Shown here in pieces: positions 1 through 9,622 of a stretch of 56,132 nt of DNA (its first letter is position 1; each line of letters begins with the position of its first letter). Source of the stretch: Gammaproteobacteria bacterium (GTDB lineage: Bacteria > Pseudomonadota > Gammaproteobacteria > Eutrophobiales > Eutrophobiaceae); NCBI GenBank assembly GCA_028281365.1, contig JANQJZ010000040.1, positions 1 to 56,132 of the forward strand. Direction: 5' to 3'. The position numbers and the translations under genes are program-made. The notes below the pieces were generated by a model that was not told the origin of the DNA, made no database searches, and saw only the letters and a list, made by a program, of their open reading frames with translations.

Positions 1-1159
1 ATGTTCTGGTAAGTAATAAGTCAAGCTCATTACCGTAATCATAACTATCCCTGTCGGAAGAAAAATTATGATAAACGGCAATCAACTTTGCTCCTGCAAT
101 ATTAAAAATCATACTGCCATATAAATCTTCTATCCCATCTCCAGGCGTGACCAGAAACCTGTCAGCCCAACCCTGGAAAGGATGGTTTGTACCCAGAATG
201 GTTACAAAACGATCAGCACCGCCATCTCCGGAAAATAATTCAGCATTAAACTTGAAAACAACAGATTTGATTAAATGGAAGTCAGGTTTAAATTTAATAC
301 CAAATTCTCCAAAAAAATAATCTGCGTCAATATCAGCTGTATTATCTGCAAAATCGCTTTGATAGGCATATTCCAGTGCATAGATCGTACTGAATTTTTC
401 ATTCAGGGGATGATTGCCACTCACTCTTGCACCATAGGTTTGTGTAGAAAACCCGTCAGCGTTTTCGAGATCCAATAAATAAGAGTAGGCTTCGATATCA
501 ACAATTTCAAAACCATTGTATTTGATATTTACAAGGTGTGAGTTACTATCAAAATGGCTTAATGGTTCAGGGGCATCATTGCCAAAGATCCTGTTTACAT
601 TCCAGACATATGCATAATTTATTGTCGTATCTGATAATGACGTATTTTGAATTGTTACCGCATCAAAGTTTTGCCAGTTTTGACGCCATAAAATTGTGCC
701 TATAAAACGATGAAAAGGGTTCTTACGGTAAGTAATGTATTGCCGCCCGCCCTTGAAAACAGTATTTTCAATACCGGAATATTGCAGGAAACCCTGCTCA
801 AGTTCTGTACCGTCAGGATCAACGACTGTAGCAAACTGTGTCTTGCCATTAGAACCATCATTAAAATCATCAATGCCTATATCGGTTATATTTTCGATAT
901 CAATTGTTGCAGAAAAACCATGAAAACTACCGGATTCAAATCCGGCAAATGTCCGTAATGTTGAGGCATCGGCCTGTTTCAATGTCGCACCACTGGCTTG
1001 CAGTGCATTATCATCAACATGTTCATAACGATAGCGGAGGGTTAGATGTGGCTTGCCATTTTTAAAAACAGCATCAAAAAAACTGTCCTCGGCAATTACA
1101 TTTGAAGAAAATGTAACGAGACAAATTAAAAAGCGACAGATATTTTTCTTGAATAACAC
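1..1159 (-). CDS. Alginate-export-type outer-membrane porin (3' end outside window)
   Basis: This reverse-strand frame stays open from a GTG at 1159 to the window edge, about 386 codons, so the C-terminus is missing. The first ~22 residues form a signal peptide (LFKKNICRFLICLVTFSS... cut after VIA). The mature part begins with LRYRYEHVDDNALQ and STLRTFAGFESG. It later has TELEQGFLQYSG, KGGRQYITYRKNPFHRFIG and WRQNWQNFDAVTIQN. This is the order and wording of the alginate-export (PF13372-like) beta-barrel family. Such proteins are outer-membrane channels, and many have nothing to do with alginate; the substrate here is unknown. A Dnr-type box lies 50 bases upstream of the start, so I infer expression under denitrifying or NO conditions. 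The GTG was chosen because the signal peptide follows it directly and no ATG serves better. Confidence 0.8.
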   Translation of the reverse strand, partial: MLFKKNICRFLICLVTFSSNVIAEDSFFDAVFKNGKPHLTLRYRYEHVDDNALQASGATLKQADASTLRTFAGFESGSFHGFSATIDIENITDIGIDDFNDGSNGKTQFATVVDPDGTELEQGFLQYSGIENTVFKGGRQYITYRKNPFHRFIGTILWRQNWQNFDAVTIQNTSLSDTTINYAYVWNVNRIFGNDAPEPLSHFDSNSHLVNIKYNGFEIVDIEAYSYLLDLENADGFSTQTYGARVSGNHPLNEKFSTIYALEYAYQSDFADNTADIDADYFFGEFGIKFKPDFHLIKSVVFKFNAELFSGDGGADRFVTILGTNHPFQGWADRFLVTPGDGIEDLYGSMIFNIAGAKLIAVYHNFSSDRDSYDYGNELDLLLTRT

Positions 1160-1208
1160 GTGCCTGCCCGTTTTTCTGTAAGGATATAATAATAAGAGCA
1201 GGTTTTAC

Positions 1209-1222
1209 TTAACCTAGATCAA
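1209..1222 (-). promoter_or_regulatory. Dnr/NnrR-type box upstream of the porin
   Basis: Read on the reverse strand this is TTGATCTAGGTTAA, matching the Fnr/Dnr pattern TTGAT-N4-(A/G)T(C/T)AA. A TATATC -10 candidate (1188 to 1183) begins 20 bases downstream, close to the spacing of class II activated Fnr-family promoters. It shares both half-sites and the TATATC with the norC promoter. Confidence 0.65.
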
Positions 1223-1242
1223 TTTCCGGGTTAATACTTTAT

Positions 1243-2433
1243 TTAATCAAATTGACCGTCTAGCCTGGGTTTCATCAATATAGGAAGATACGTATAAATG
1301 AATAATAAAAACGCGACTATCCAGCACAGTTGAGACAAGGCTATCCATATCAGATATAAATCAGGAGCAAGGATTGGAAGTAACACGCGAATAATTGCGC
1401 CAAATAATAAAAGCAGCAATACATAATGCACTATTTCAGGAGGCTCATTAACATTCCTGCCTGTATGGCCAAGTGACACGCGTGCCATCATAGCAACAGT
1501 GATAATCCCGATACCGCCATAGCTAAAGGCATGAATCGCCAAATAGGGAGAGATATCTATATAAAAACTTAAAGCAAACAATAAAAACCCTGAAATAATG
1601 AATAGCGTTGCCAGGAATAATCCCCATAGTAACGGTTTTGCCCAAATACCATAAGTATACCAACCAATAAGACGAACCAGATAAATAACGAACAGGCCTG
1701 TTGCTGTAATTACTGTAGTTGTTTTACTTTGTAAAAATAATTCGGAGATAAAAAAGATTAAAAATAACATTAACCCTGCCAGGGTAATCCATTTAGGATT
1801 ATAAAGTTGCACCGGATAACCTACTCCTCGCTCTATGAAAAACGGTATTACCCTACCCCCGATTGTCAAAATCAAACCGATGACTAAATACAAGCCGCCA
1901 TATATTCCCCAAAAAACTCCTTGCGTCAGATGACCTGTATAGCCTAAATAAAAACATAAATTAAAAACGGCCAGTAACAATAGCTTGGACATTATTCCCA
2001 GATGCCTCCAGTTTTTGGTTTTAATAACAGGATAAACAACTGCGATGATCAAACAGACCATGAACATCAGATCGAATATTCCGGCGATAGAGATAAATGT
2101 CGTGCCAAATAAAAATAAAATTCTGGCTATTAGCCACAGGGAAAAAAGAACTATCAATGCATAACCATGAATAGTTTGCACACCGGTCCAGTTCTTGACT
2201 GCAGTCAATAAAAAACCGGTAATCACAGCCATACTGTAACCGTAGATCATCTCGTGGGCATGCCATTGGTAGGATGAAAGTCCCGACATGGGTATTGGAA
2301 ATTTAAATAAATAAACCAGGGTCCATACAATTACAACTAAAACCGAGTAACACGATGCGCCAAGGAAAAAGGGCCTGAATCCCAGGTTAAATAATGCAAA
2401 TCCTGATTGCGTCCGGTTATTAATAATTGTCAT
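1243..2433 (-). CDS. nnrS: NnrS family haem-copper membrane protein
   Basis: NnrS is a polytopic inner-membrane protein of denitrifiers, known from the family to bind haem and copper and to relieve nitrosative stress. Its exact chemistry is unsettled. The 396-residue protein has about twelve hydrophobic segments. The family signature is visible: GFRPFFLGA near residue 20, YQWHAHEMIYGYSMAVITGF around 56-75, then LTAVKNWTG. Conserved histidines (W-H-A-H-E) are candidate metal ligands. It is divergent from norC, and one Dnr-type box sits in the shared upstream region. On this strand a TAATAT -10 (2484 to 2479) lies 21 bases from the box. Length is normal. Confidence 0.93.
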   Translation of the reverse strand: MTIINNRTQSGFALFNLGFRPFFLGASCYSVLVVIVWTLVYLFKFPIPMSGLSSYQWHAHEMIYGYSMAVITGFLLTAVKNWTGVQTIHGYALIVLFSLWLIARILFLFGTTFISIAGIFDLMFMVCLIIAVVYPVIKTKNWRHLGIMSKLLLLAVFNLCFYLGYTGHLTQGVFWGIYGGLYLVIGLILTIGGRVIPFFIERGVGYPVQLYNPKWITLAGLMLFLIFFISELFLQSKTTTVITATGLFVIYLVRLIGWYTYGIWAKPLLWGLFLATLFIISGFLLFALSFYIDISPYLAIHAFSYGGIGIITVAMMARVSLGHTGRNVNEPPEIVHYVLLLLLFGAIIRVLLPILAPDLYLIWIALSQLCWIVAFLLFIYTYLPILMKPRLDGQFD

Positions 2434-2505
2434 TGTATAAATCTGGTTTAATTTTTCTTTTGTTTATATATCAAATAGATATTAACAGCTTCTATTCTTC
2501 AGAAC

Positions 2506-2519
2506 TTGATCAAGGTTAA
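2506..2519. promoter_or_regulatory. Shared Dnr-type box between nnrS and norC
   Basis: The sequence TTGATCAAGGTTAA is centred at 2512.5. Toward norC, TATATC at 2542-2547 begins 22 bases after the box, giving a predicted start near 2554 with the box centred about 41.5 bases upstream. Toward nnrS, TAATAT (2484 to 2479) is 21 bases away. One box can therefore serve both divergent promoters in class II geometry. Confidence 0.75.
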
Positions 2520-2586
2520 GTAAATTTTTCAAGCAGTGTGCTATATCTTCGACGTTCCATTTCATGGTTTTATTGGGGAAGACATC

Positions 2587-3021
2587 ATGAGCGATTTTTT
2601 TACCAAAAACATGGCCCGGAATATCTATTTTGGTGGCAGTGTGTTTTTTATCCTGCTATTCCTGGGCCTGACTTTTGATACCAGCCGGAAACTGCCAAAA
2701 CGTGATTTCCGTGAAAACATTACCGAACAGGTTGCTAATGGCAAATTGATATGGGAAGAAAATAATTGTATCGGTTGCCATACCTTATTGGGTGAAGGCG
2801 CGTACTTTGCACCTGAATTGGGTAATGTCTATCAACGATTTGGTAACTCGAAAGAAGCCATCATTTCTTTTATAAAATTCCGACCTCCTGAAGGCATTCC
2901 TGGTCGACGTAGCATGCCTAAATTTGATCTTTCCGATGAAGAACTTGATGACCTTGCCGAATTCCTGATATGGACCAGCGAAGTTAATACAGAAAACTGG
3001 CCACCCAATATTCAAGGTTAA
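2587..3021 (+). CDS. norC: Nitric oxide reductase cytochrome c subunit
   Basis: NorC carries electrons to NorB for reduction of NO to N2O. The protein has 144 residues. One N-terminal membrane anchor (about 13-30, IYFGGSVFFILLFLGLTF) holds a periplasmic cytochrome c domain. The haem c motif is CIGCH (C61, C64, H65) and M110 in GRRSMPKF is the likely sixth ligand. The ATG at 2587 was preferred over an in-frame ATG at 2536. GGGGAAG lies just upstream of 2587, and 2536 falls before the predicted transcription start near 2554. norB follows after 44 bases. Confidence 0.97.
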   Translation: MSDFFTKNMARNIYFGGSVFFILLFLGLTFDTSRKLPKRDFRENITEQVANGKLIWEENNCIGCHTLLGEGAYFAPELGNVYQRFGNSKEAIISFIKFRPPEGIPGRRSMPKFDLSDEELDDLAEFLIWTSEVNTENWPPNIQG

Positions 3022-3035
3022 TACAGAAAAGCTAA

Positions 3036-4453
<1,418 letters not shown>

Positions 4454-4454
<1 letters not shown>

Positions 4455-5269
4455 TGATTGAAAACCAAACCAGCCAGGCTGATGTTGTTTCAATAGAGCA
4501 TCCCTATTATGAAATTCAGGGTAATGAAGTAACCCTGTTTGAGTCTGCCTATAAAAGTAACTTGCCAATGTTACTTAAAGGACCAACAGGTTGTGGTAAA
4601 ACCCGACTGGTACAATACATGGCTGCAAAACTTGGCAGGCCACTTTATACAGTAGCCTGTCATGATGACTTAACCGCATCCGATCTGGTTGGCCGGCATT
4701 TAATTGAAGGTGGCTCAACATACTGGCAAGACGGACCGTTAACCAAAGCCGTACGTACCGGTGGGATCTGTTATCTGGATGAAGTCGTAGAGGCGCGCAA
4801 GGATACAATTGTCGTGTTACATCCATTAACAGACGATCGCCGAACCTTATCCATAGAACGAACGGGCGAAGTGTTACATTGCCCGCCAGAATTTATGCTG
4901 GTGGTTTCCTATAATCCCGGTTATCAAAATTTACTCAAAGGATTAAAGCCTTCAACACGTCAACGTTTTGTAGCTGCAACATTTCAATATCCGAATACCG
5001 ATACTGAAACAAATATCCTGATAAACGAAACAGGAATAGACAAAATACATGCAGGACAGTTAGTTCGCCTGGCCAGCGGCTTACGCAAACTAAAAGATAT
5101 TGATCTGGAAGAAGCACCATCGACACGCTTACTTGTTTATGCATCAGAGTTAATATTGGCAGGTATCCCTGCAAGAGATGCATGTCTTGCGGCTATCGTT
5201 GAACCGCTTACGGATGATTCTGAAACGATGAAAGTTTTAATGGATGTAGTGGATGCTATCTTTGGCTGA
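4454..5269 (+). CDS. norQ: NorQ, MoxR-class AAA+ ATPase for NO reductase maturation
   Basis: NorQ works with NorD to activate cNor, probably by inserting the non-haem iron; this comes from the family, not from this sequence. The protein has 271 residues. The Walker A motif GPTGCGKT is at 43-50 and Walker B ICYLDEV at about 105-111. Sensor and arginine-finger regions follow (SYNPGYQ, KPSTRQRF). The start overlaps the norB stop and the stop overlaps the next start (TGATG), so the genes are translationally coupled in one operon. It belongs to the CbbQ/NirQ/NorQ branch rather than the MoxR at 21.1-22.1 kb. Confidence 0.95.
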
Positions 5270-5664
5270 TGGACAATTCCAAACAGAATGAACGCTTGTC
5301 TATACTGGCACCATCCTTATATCTATTGAATCTATTAATATTGCCCGGTATTGCATTTCTGATCCTGCTTTATTTATTCATCAAATATCGCGATAGCTCT
5401 GACCCGGTTGCACGAATTCAGATACAACAAAATTTTTACGCCAGTATTATCGCAGGCATCGCTATACTGGGTATCAGTTTTGTCATTATATTAATTGGCG
5501 GATTGTCATCCATGTATAGCTGGATGGTGATGTTGATCTATTTTGTTTCTATCCATGCGACCCTGGTGTTATTCGGTGCTTTGGCACTGGCAAAAGGCAT
5601 AAACCACCAAACATTTATTTACCCTGGTCTATCCCGTTTATCAAAAGATACAAATACTGGTTAA
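5269..5664 (+). CDS. Small membrane protein between norQ and norD
   Basis: The function is not recognised. The 131-residue protein has three predicted membrane segments (about 17-38, 58-82 and 86-112). A short polar loop, KYRDSSDPVARIQIQQNFYA, joins the first two. This loop resembles the layout of DUF4870-like small membrane proteins, but the match is loose. It lacks the cytochrome oxidase subunit III-like sequence of NorE and the NorF pattern as I know them. Its start overlaps the norQ stop by one base and norD begins 3 bases after its stop, so it is clearly co-translated with the NO reductase maturation genes. I infer a role in cNor assembly or stability. Confidence 0.85.
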   Translation: MDNSKQNERLSILAPSLYLLNLLILPGIAFLILLYLFIKYRDSSDPVARIQIQQNFYASIIAGIAILGISFVIILIGGLSSMYSWMVMLIYFVSIHATLVLFGALALAKGINHQTFIYPGLSRLSKDTNTG

Positions 5665-5667
5665 AAC

Positions 5668-7506
5668 ATGGAAGAAACTGTCGGAAAATACTGGCATAAA
5701 TTAATCACCTATGCTGCCCGTAACCATTATCCAATGGCTGTGATTACATTAGCAGAGATAAAACCTAAACTGAGCGTCTGGTACAGGGCTTTAGGTGGTG
5801 AACTTTCCATACGTCTGGATGCGGCAGTTCCCCGTAACCTTGGTCAGGAAAGAACCGTGCTTCAACGAATCGCTGGAACCAATAAAGCCATTCCGGTAAC
5901 GTCATTAGATGACGACTGTTTACGACTACCCGGTCGGGTTGCAATATTTCCTGATAAATCACTCAACGAAAAGCTGTATTACTGGTTGTGTGCATTAGCC
6001 GCAAATAATTCCGGGAAAATAAATGAAAAAAACTGGTCATTAATAAACATCAGGATGGTTTGTATTGTTTTAACAAACTATCCGGGGCTTAAAGATCATT
6101 ATTACAAGCTGGTCAATGCCTATATTCTGGAGCTGGCAAAGCACAGGATAACAGATAAAAAAACATTATATGATAAGTCTGTTATCCAATCTGCATTATT
6201 GGATCCTTTTTCGGGTCATCTCGATCCAAATGCTATTTTAATGCATCAATGGGTACCACTTTGGTTATACCCTGCAACCAATTCGTTGAAAGCACACATG
6301 TTCACACCGGACAATGATGCTGAAACACAATCTTCCGACAAAAAACAAAAAAAATTAAAACAGGAAGATGGTCGCAAGGGTGAATATCGATCTATGCCAA
6401 AACGCGACGATGGTTTATTAGCAACACGATTGGAAAGTTTATTCAGTTGGGCGGAATATGTCGGTGTTGATCGACCCGTTGATGACGATGACGAAGACAA
6501 TGCTGAAAGCATTGCCAATGACCTTGACGTAATCACCTTATCCAGAGATAACAAAACGACTGCATCGCGTTTGAAGTTTGATCTTGATTTACCATCTGAA
6601 CAGGAGGATCAACTGCATTTAGGTGAAGGTGTGCTACAACCTGAATGGAATTATCAAACAAAACTTATGCAAAAAGATTATTGCTGTGTTCAGGCAATGA
6701 CATCAAGAACAGTTAAACCTGTACAATTACCTGAACATTTATATTACGAATCACGCAAATTGCGCGCCCAGTTTGAAAAACTATTACTGGGCCGTAGCTG
6801 GGAATATGCGCAACCGGATGGGGATGAATTAGACCTTGAAGCATTTGTACAACTACATACCGATCTGGCAAAAGGGCACAGCTTTAGCACCGCAAATCTG
6901 TACCGCCGTCCGAACCGTTCTTTACGCGATCTATGTTGTCTATTATTAGCAGATGTCTCATTCTCAACCGATGCCTATGTTGACGATGAAAATCGTATTA
7001 TCGATTGTATCCAGAATAGTCTATACCTGTTTTCCGAAGCGTTAAGCTTGACCGGTGATCGTTTCGCAATTAATGGATTCTCTTCCAAACGTCGAAGTCA
7101 TGTACGTCTGAACTGGGTAAAACATTTTAATGAACCACTAAGTCCGATAGTCAGGGGACGCATCGCAGATTTAAGTCCGGGTTATTATACCCGTATGGGT
7201 GCCGCCATCCGCTATGCGACAAGTCAACTTACTGCACAAGCACAGGAACATAAACTGTTATTACTACTCACAGATGGTAAACCCAATGATCTTGATCGTT
7301 ATGAAGGACGTTATGGTATTGAAGATACACGGATGGCATTAACCGAGGCCCAACAACAGGGCATACATCCTTTCTGTGTAACGATTGATGATAAAGCAAA
7401 TGATTATTTACCTTACATCTTCGGTAAATCATCATATGTATTTGTACGTAATGCTAATGAACTTCCCTATAAGTTACCAAAACTTTACCTTAAACTGACA
7501 AGTTAA
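5668..7506 (+). CDS. norD: NorD, von Willebrand factor A protein for NO reductase activation
   Basis: NorD partners NorQ in activating cNor. It has 612 residues, the normal size. The N-terminal half is a helical region with an acidic, charged linker (about 210-290, including VDDDDEDNAES). The C-terminal third is a VWA domain with the metal-ion site motif LADVSFSTDAY (D-x-S-x-S), a later threonine in YTRMGAAI, and LLLTDGKPND. No signal peptide or membrane helix is seen, consistent with a cytoplasmic chaperone. It ends the nor operon and is convergent with the truncated haemoglobin gene after only 10 bases. Confidence 0.95.
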   Translation: MEETVGKYWHKLITYAARNHYPMAVITLAEIKPKLSVWYRALGGELSIRLDAAVPRNLGQERTVLQRIAGTNKAIPVTSLDDDCLRLPGRVAIFPDKSLNEKLYYWLCALAANNSGKINEKNWSLINIRMVCIVLTNYPGLKDHYYKLVNAYILELAKHRITDKKTLYDKSVIQSALLDPFSGHLDPNAILMHQWVPLWLYPATNSLKAHMFTPDNDAETQSSDKKQKKLKQEDGRKGEYRSMPKRDDGLLATRLESLFSWAEYVGVDRPVDDDDEDNAESIANDLDVITLSRDNKTTASRLKFDLDLPSEQEDQLHLGEGVLQPEWNYQTKLMQKDYCCVQAMTSRTVKPVQLPEHLYYESRKLRAQFEKLLLGRSWEYAQPDGDELDLEAFVQLHTDLAKGHSFSTANLYRRPNRSLRDLCCLLLADVSFSTDAYVDDENRIIDCIQNSLYLFSEALSLTGDRFAINGFSSKRRSHVRLNWVKHFNEPLSPIVRGRIADLSPGYYTRMGAAIRYATSQLTAQAQEHKLLLLLTDGKPNDLDRYEGRYGIEDTRMALTEAQQQGIHPFCVTIDDKANDYLPYIFGKSSYVFVRNANELPYKLPKLYLKLTS

Positions 7507-7516
7507 TTTAAATTAC

Positions 7517-7885
7517 TTAAACTCCTACAATATCAGTCTTGATACTATCAACAAAAGCAAGTACATCATTACTTTCCTGTTCAGGTACTTCAAAACTGCT
7601 TAGAGTATCTTTTAAATGCCCGATAAATCTATCCCAATCACTTTCACTAATACCCATACCCTTATGTGCTAATAACATATCACGGCCCGTATAATACATT
7701 GGCCCACCAGCACTGAAACAAATGAAGTCAACTAATAGTTGTTTCTCACGTTCCAATCCATCATCACCACGATTTTCCCAAAAGCGACCTAACTGTTTAT
7801 CAGACATCAGTCGTGGTAACAGGTCATTGGCAACTGCATTGATCGCGTCATAGCCTCCTAAGCGCTCATATAATGAATCCGTCAT
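7517..7885 (-). CDS. Group I truncated haemoglobin
   Basis: Truncated haemoglobins bind O2 and NO, and several detoxify NO by dioxygenation. The 122-residue protein starts SLYERLGGYDAINAVANDLL, the family opening. It has the GGP-YYTGRDM turn and LLAHKGMGI, whose histidine (about residue 74) is the proximal haem ligand. Its place between the nor and nir genes suggests NO handling. Upstream, TTGATATTTTAAAA at 7942-7955 has one good half-site of a Dnr box and one poor one, so regulation by the same factor is possible but weakly supported. Confidence 0.93.
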   Translation of the reverse strand: MTDSLYERLGGYDAINAVANDLLPRLMSDKQLGRFWENRGDDGLEREKQLLVDFICFSAGGPMYYTGRDMLLAHKGMGISESDWDRFIGHLKDTLSSFEVPEQESNDVLAFVDSIKTDIVGV

Positions 7886-7995
7886 TTGTATTACCCTCTG
7901 ACAAATCTATCTATGTTTATTACACTCCAACACTATCGGCTTTGATATTTTAAAAGTTATTAGTTTTTAGGGCCTGATTGTTGTTGATTTATTTA

Positions 7996-8634
7996 TCATG
8001 CTTGTTCATTAATTAACTGTCGTATCTTGCTGATAAGTTCATCGCCGGGTGTCCCTGTATAGTCGACACTTCGTGTACGACCCTGCTGATCAATCAGGTA
8101 AATCATAATACTGTGGTTAAATAGTGTCGTTTTGTCTGATTTACCTGATTCAACTTCTTTCTCATTAATACGGCGTACGTGTTTTGTTTCAACACTCTTG
8201 GGAGCAGAAATGGCCTGATATTCTGCATGAAAAAGAGAAGCAATCTTATCCACTTGTTCCTGGCTACCAGTCAGACCAATGAAATCCTTATTGAAGTATG
8301 CCAAAAATGCCTTTAGATGCTCAGGTGTATCATATTCAGGATCGACTGTTGAAAATAGCACCCGCACATGTTGTTGCTCTTCTGGCGACAATTTGCTGTA
8401 AATCATTTTTAAGTAACCCAATGTAAACGGGCAAATATCGGCGCAATTTGTATAGCCAAAAGAAAGCAACACAACCTTGTCTTTAAAACTGGTGAATTCG
8501 ATTTCCTGTCCATCCGTATCAATAGCGGTAAAGTTTCCACCGACACCACTCAAGATAGGTAATTCCTCGGCATGCGTCATAGTTACTACAGCGAGCAAAC
8601 TCGCCAGACTCAGTATTTGCATTTTTTTTAACAT
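7996..8634 (-). CDS. SCO1/SenC/PrrC family copper-binding thioredoxin-fold protein
   Basis: Sco proteins deliver copper to, or keep reduced the copper sites of, oxidases and some copper nitrite/N2O reductases. The 212-residue protein has a signal peptide (about 1-22, ...TMTHA). The copper-binding CxxxC is in TNCADICP (C64, C68) and the distal histidine is H174 in FNHSIMIYL. It is last in the operon nirK-unknown-sco, and its start overlaps the end of the upstream gene by 7 bases. This context makes copper supply to NirK a reasonable inference. Cytochrome oxidase assembly is the main alternative, although no oxidase genes lie in the window. Confidence 0.93.
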   Translation of the reverse strand: MLKKMQILSLASLLAVVTMTHAEELPILSGVGGNFTAIDTDGQEIEFTSFKDKVVLLSFGYTNCADICPFTLGYLKMIYSKLSPEEQQHVRVLFSTVDPEYDTPEHLKAFLAYFNKDFIGLTGSQEQVDKIASLFHAEYQAISAPKSVETKHVRRINEKEVESGKSDKTTLFNHSIMIYLIDQQGRTRSVDYTGTPGDELISKIRQLINEQA

Positions 8635-9596
8635 AATAATTTTTGCCAGGGCTCCATGTCCGGGAGTAAATGTTTTTCATTAATAGCAAGTACCATCAAG
8701 GAACCATCGTCTTGTAATTTATACTGAATGAGCTGATTGATCTTTGCTAAAGAAGGTTTACCGTCCGACGTTGTGCCTTTCCAGTCAATAATAAGGTCTA
8801 ATTCAAAATGATTGGGTTTACCCTCTATTTTATTTGCCGTTACTGAACGCAATAAATGTCCCCCTTTGCCAAGGTGTTGATTTCGTTTTTGTAATGAATA
8901 AACTAATCGTTCATCCAGTTCAAAGCTGCCAATTTTCACCGAGTAATTTGCTGAGTCCAACCAGTGATCGATATTGATCTGTGAACCCATGCTATTTGCA
9001 CCATCCATATACGCTAACCAGGCATAGGCAATTTCTCTACTTTTATAATATTCATGTTGAAATGCTGAAGCCGGGTTAGAATCAGTCGTATCATTTTCCG
9101 GTTTGGATGAGAGTCTTGTGATTTTTCTTATTTCGGGCCTACTGGAATCTGAAATTTGAAATAAAAATACCTCATTAATTACCTTAGTCTGATATTTCTT
9201 GGACTGCATAAAAGTGATCAATACTTCCACTTCAAACTGATATTGACCGGGGAGATCCTGTTTTTTCAAATCAGCATTCGTAATTTGAATACCTGTTATC
9301 TGCTCAGGATAAGTCGAACGATGTTCTTCCCTTGAATGGTTTTTTGAAGAAAATCTGATATTCGTATTATTGAAATTCCGGTTGCCAGCCTGCAGGTTAT
9401 TTGTGGTGAGCAGGCTTCCGTACCAATTCATAAGGGTTGACGCAATCGAGTTTAGCGATATTGCATACTCAATGCGCTCATTTATATTGCTGCGTTCTAA
9501 ATAAGATTTCGGGGAAGCAAAGGCTTCCCCGCTAATAGCTATACAGTAAAGTACAGCAAATGTGACACTGAACTTTTTCGCTTTATAGCTATACAT
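8628..9596 (-). CDS. Secreted protein of unknown function in the nirK operon
   Basis: I do not recognise this family. The 322-residue protein has a signal peptide (about 1-27, ending GEAFA). No membrane helix follows, so it should be periplasmic. The mature protein is rich in beta-type segments. It repeats a pattern in which a basic polar stretch is followed by an alternating strand (QFEVEVLITFMQ about 119-130; HFELDLIIDW about 268-277). This suggests two related beta-rich or cystatin/NTF2-like folds, but that is only a guess. The mature chain has one cysteine, at the very C-terminus. It lies 26 bases after nirK and overlaps sco by 7 bases, so a role in NirK maturation, copper handling or electron supply is inferred. 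Confidence 0.85.
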   Translation of the reverse strand: MYSYKAKKFSVTFAVLYCIAISGEAFASPKSYLERSNINERIEYAISLNSIASTLMNWYGSLLTTNNLQAGNRNFNNTNIRFSSKNHSREEHRSTYPEQITGIQITNADLKKQDLPGQYQFEVEVLITFMQSKKYQTKVINEVFLFQISDSSRPEIRKITRLSSKPENDTTDSNPASAFQHEYYKSREIAYAWLAYMDGANSMGSQINIDHWLDSANYSVKIGSFELDERLVYSLQKRNQHLGKGGHLLRSVTANKIEGKPNHFELDLIIDWKGTTSDGKPSLAKINQLIQYKLQDDGSLMVLAINEKHLLPDMEPWQKLLC

Positions 9597-9622
9597 TTTT
9601 GCTTAGCCATTAAAGCTTATTA

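Noticed and set aside
275-958. Forward frames within the first kilobase
   Set aside because: They lie opposite the porin frame, which has a signal peptide and family motifs along its full length; the forward frames match nothing.
6246-6554. Reverse 102-codon frame inside norD
   Set aside because: It is antisense to the acidic linker of norD; its serine-rich content reflects GAT/GAC codons on the other strand.
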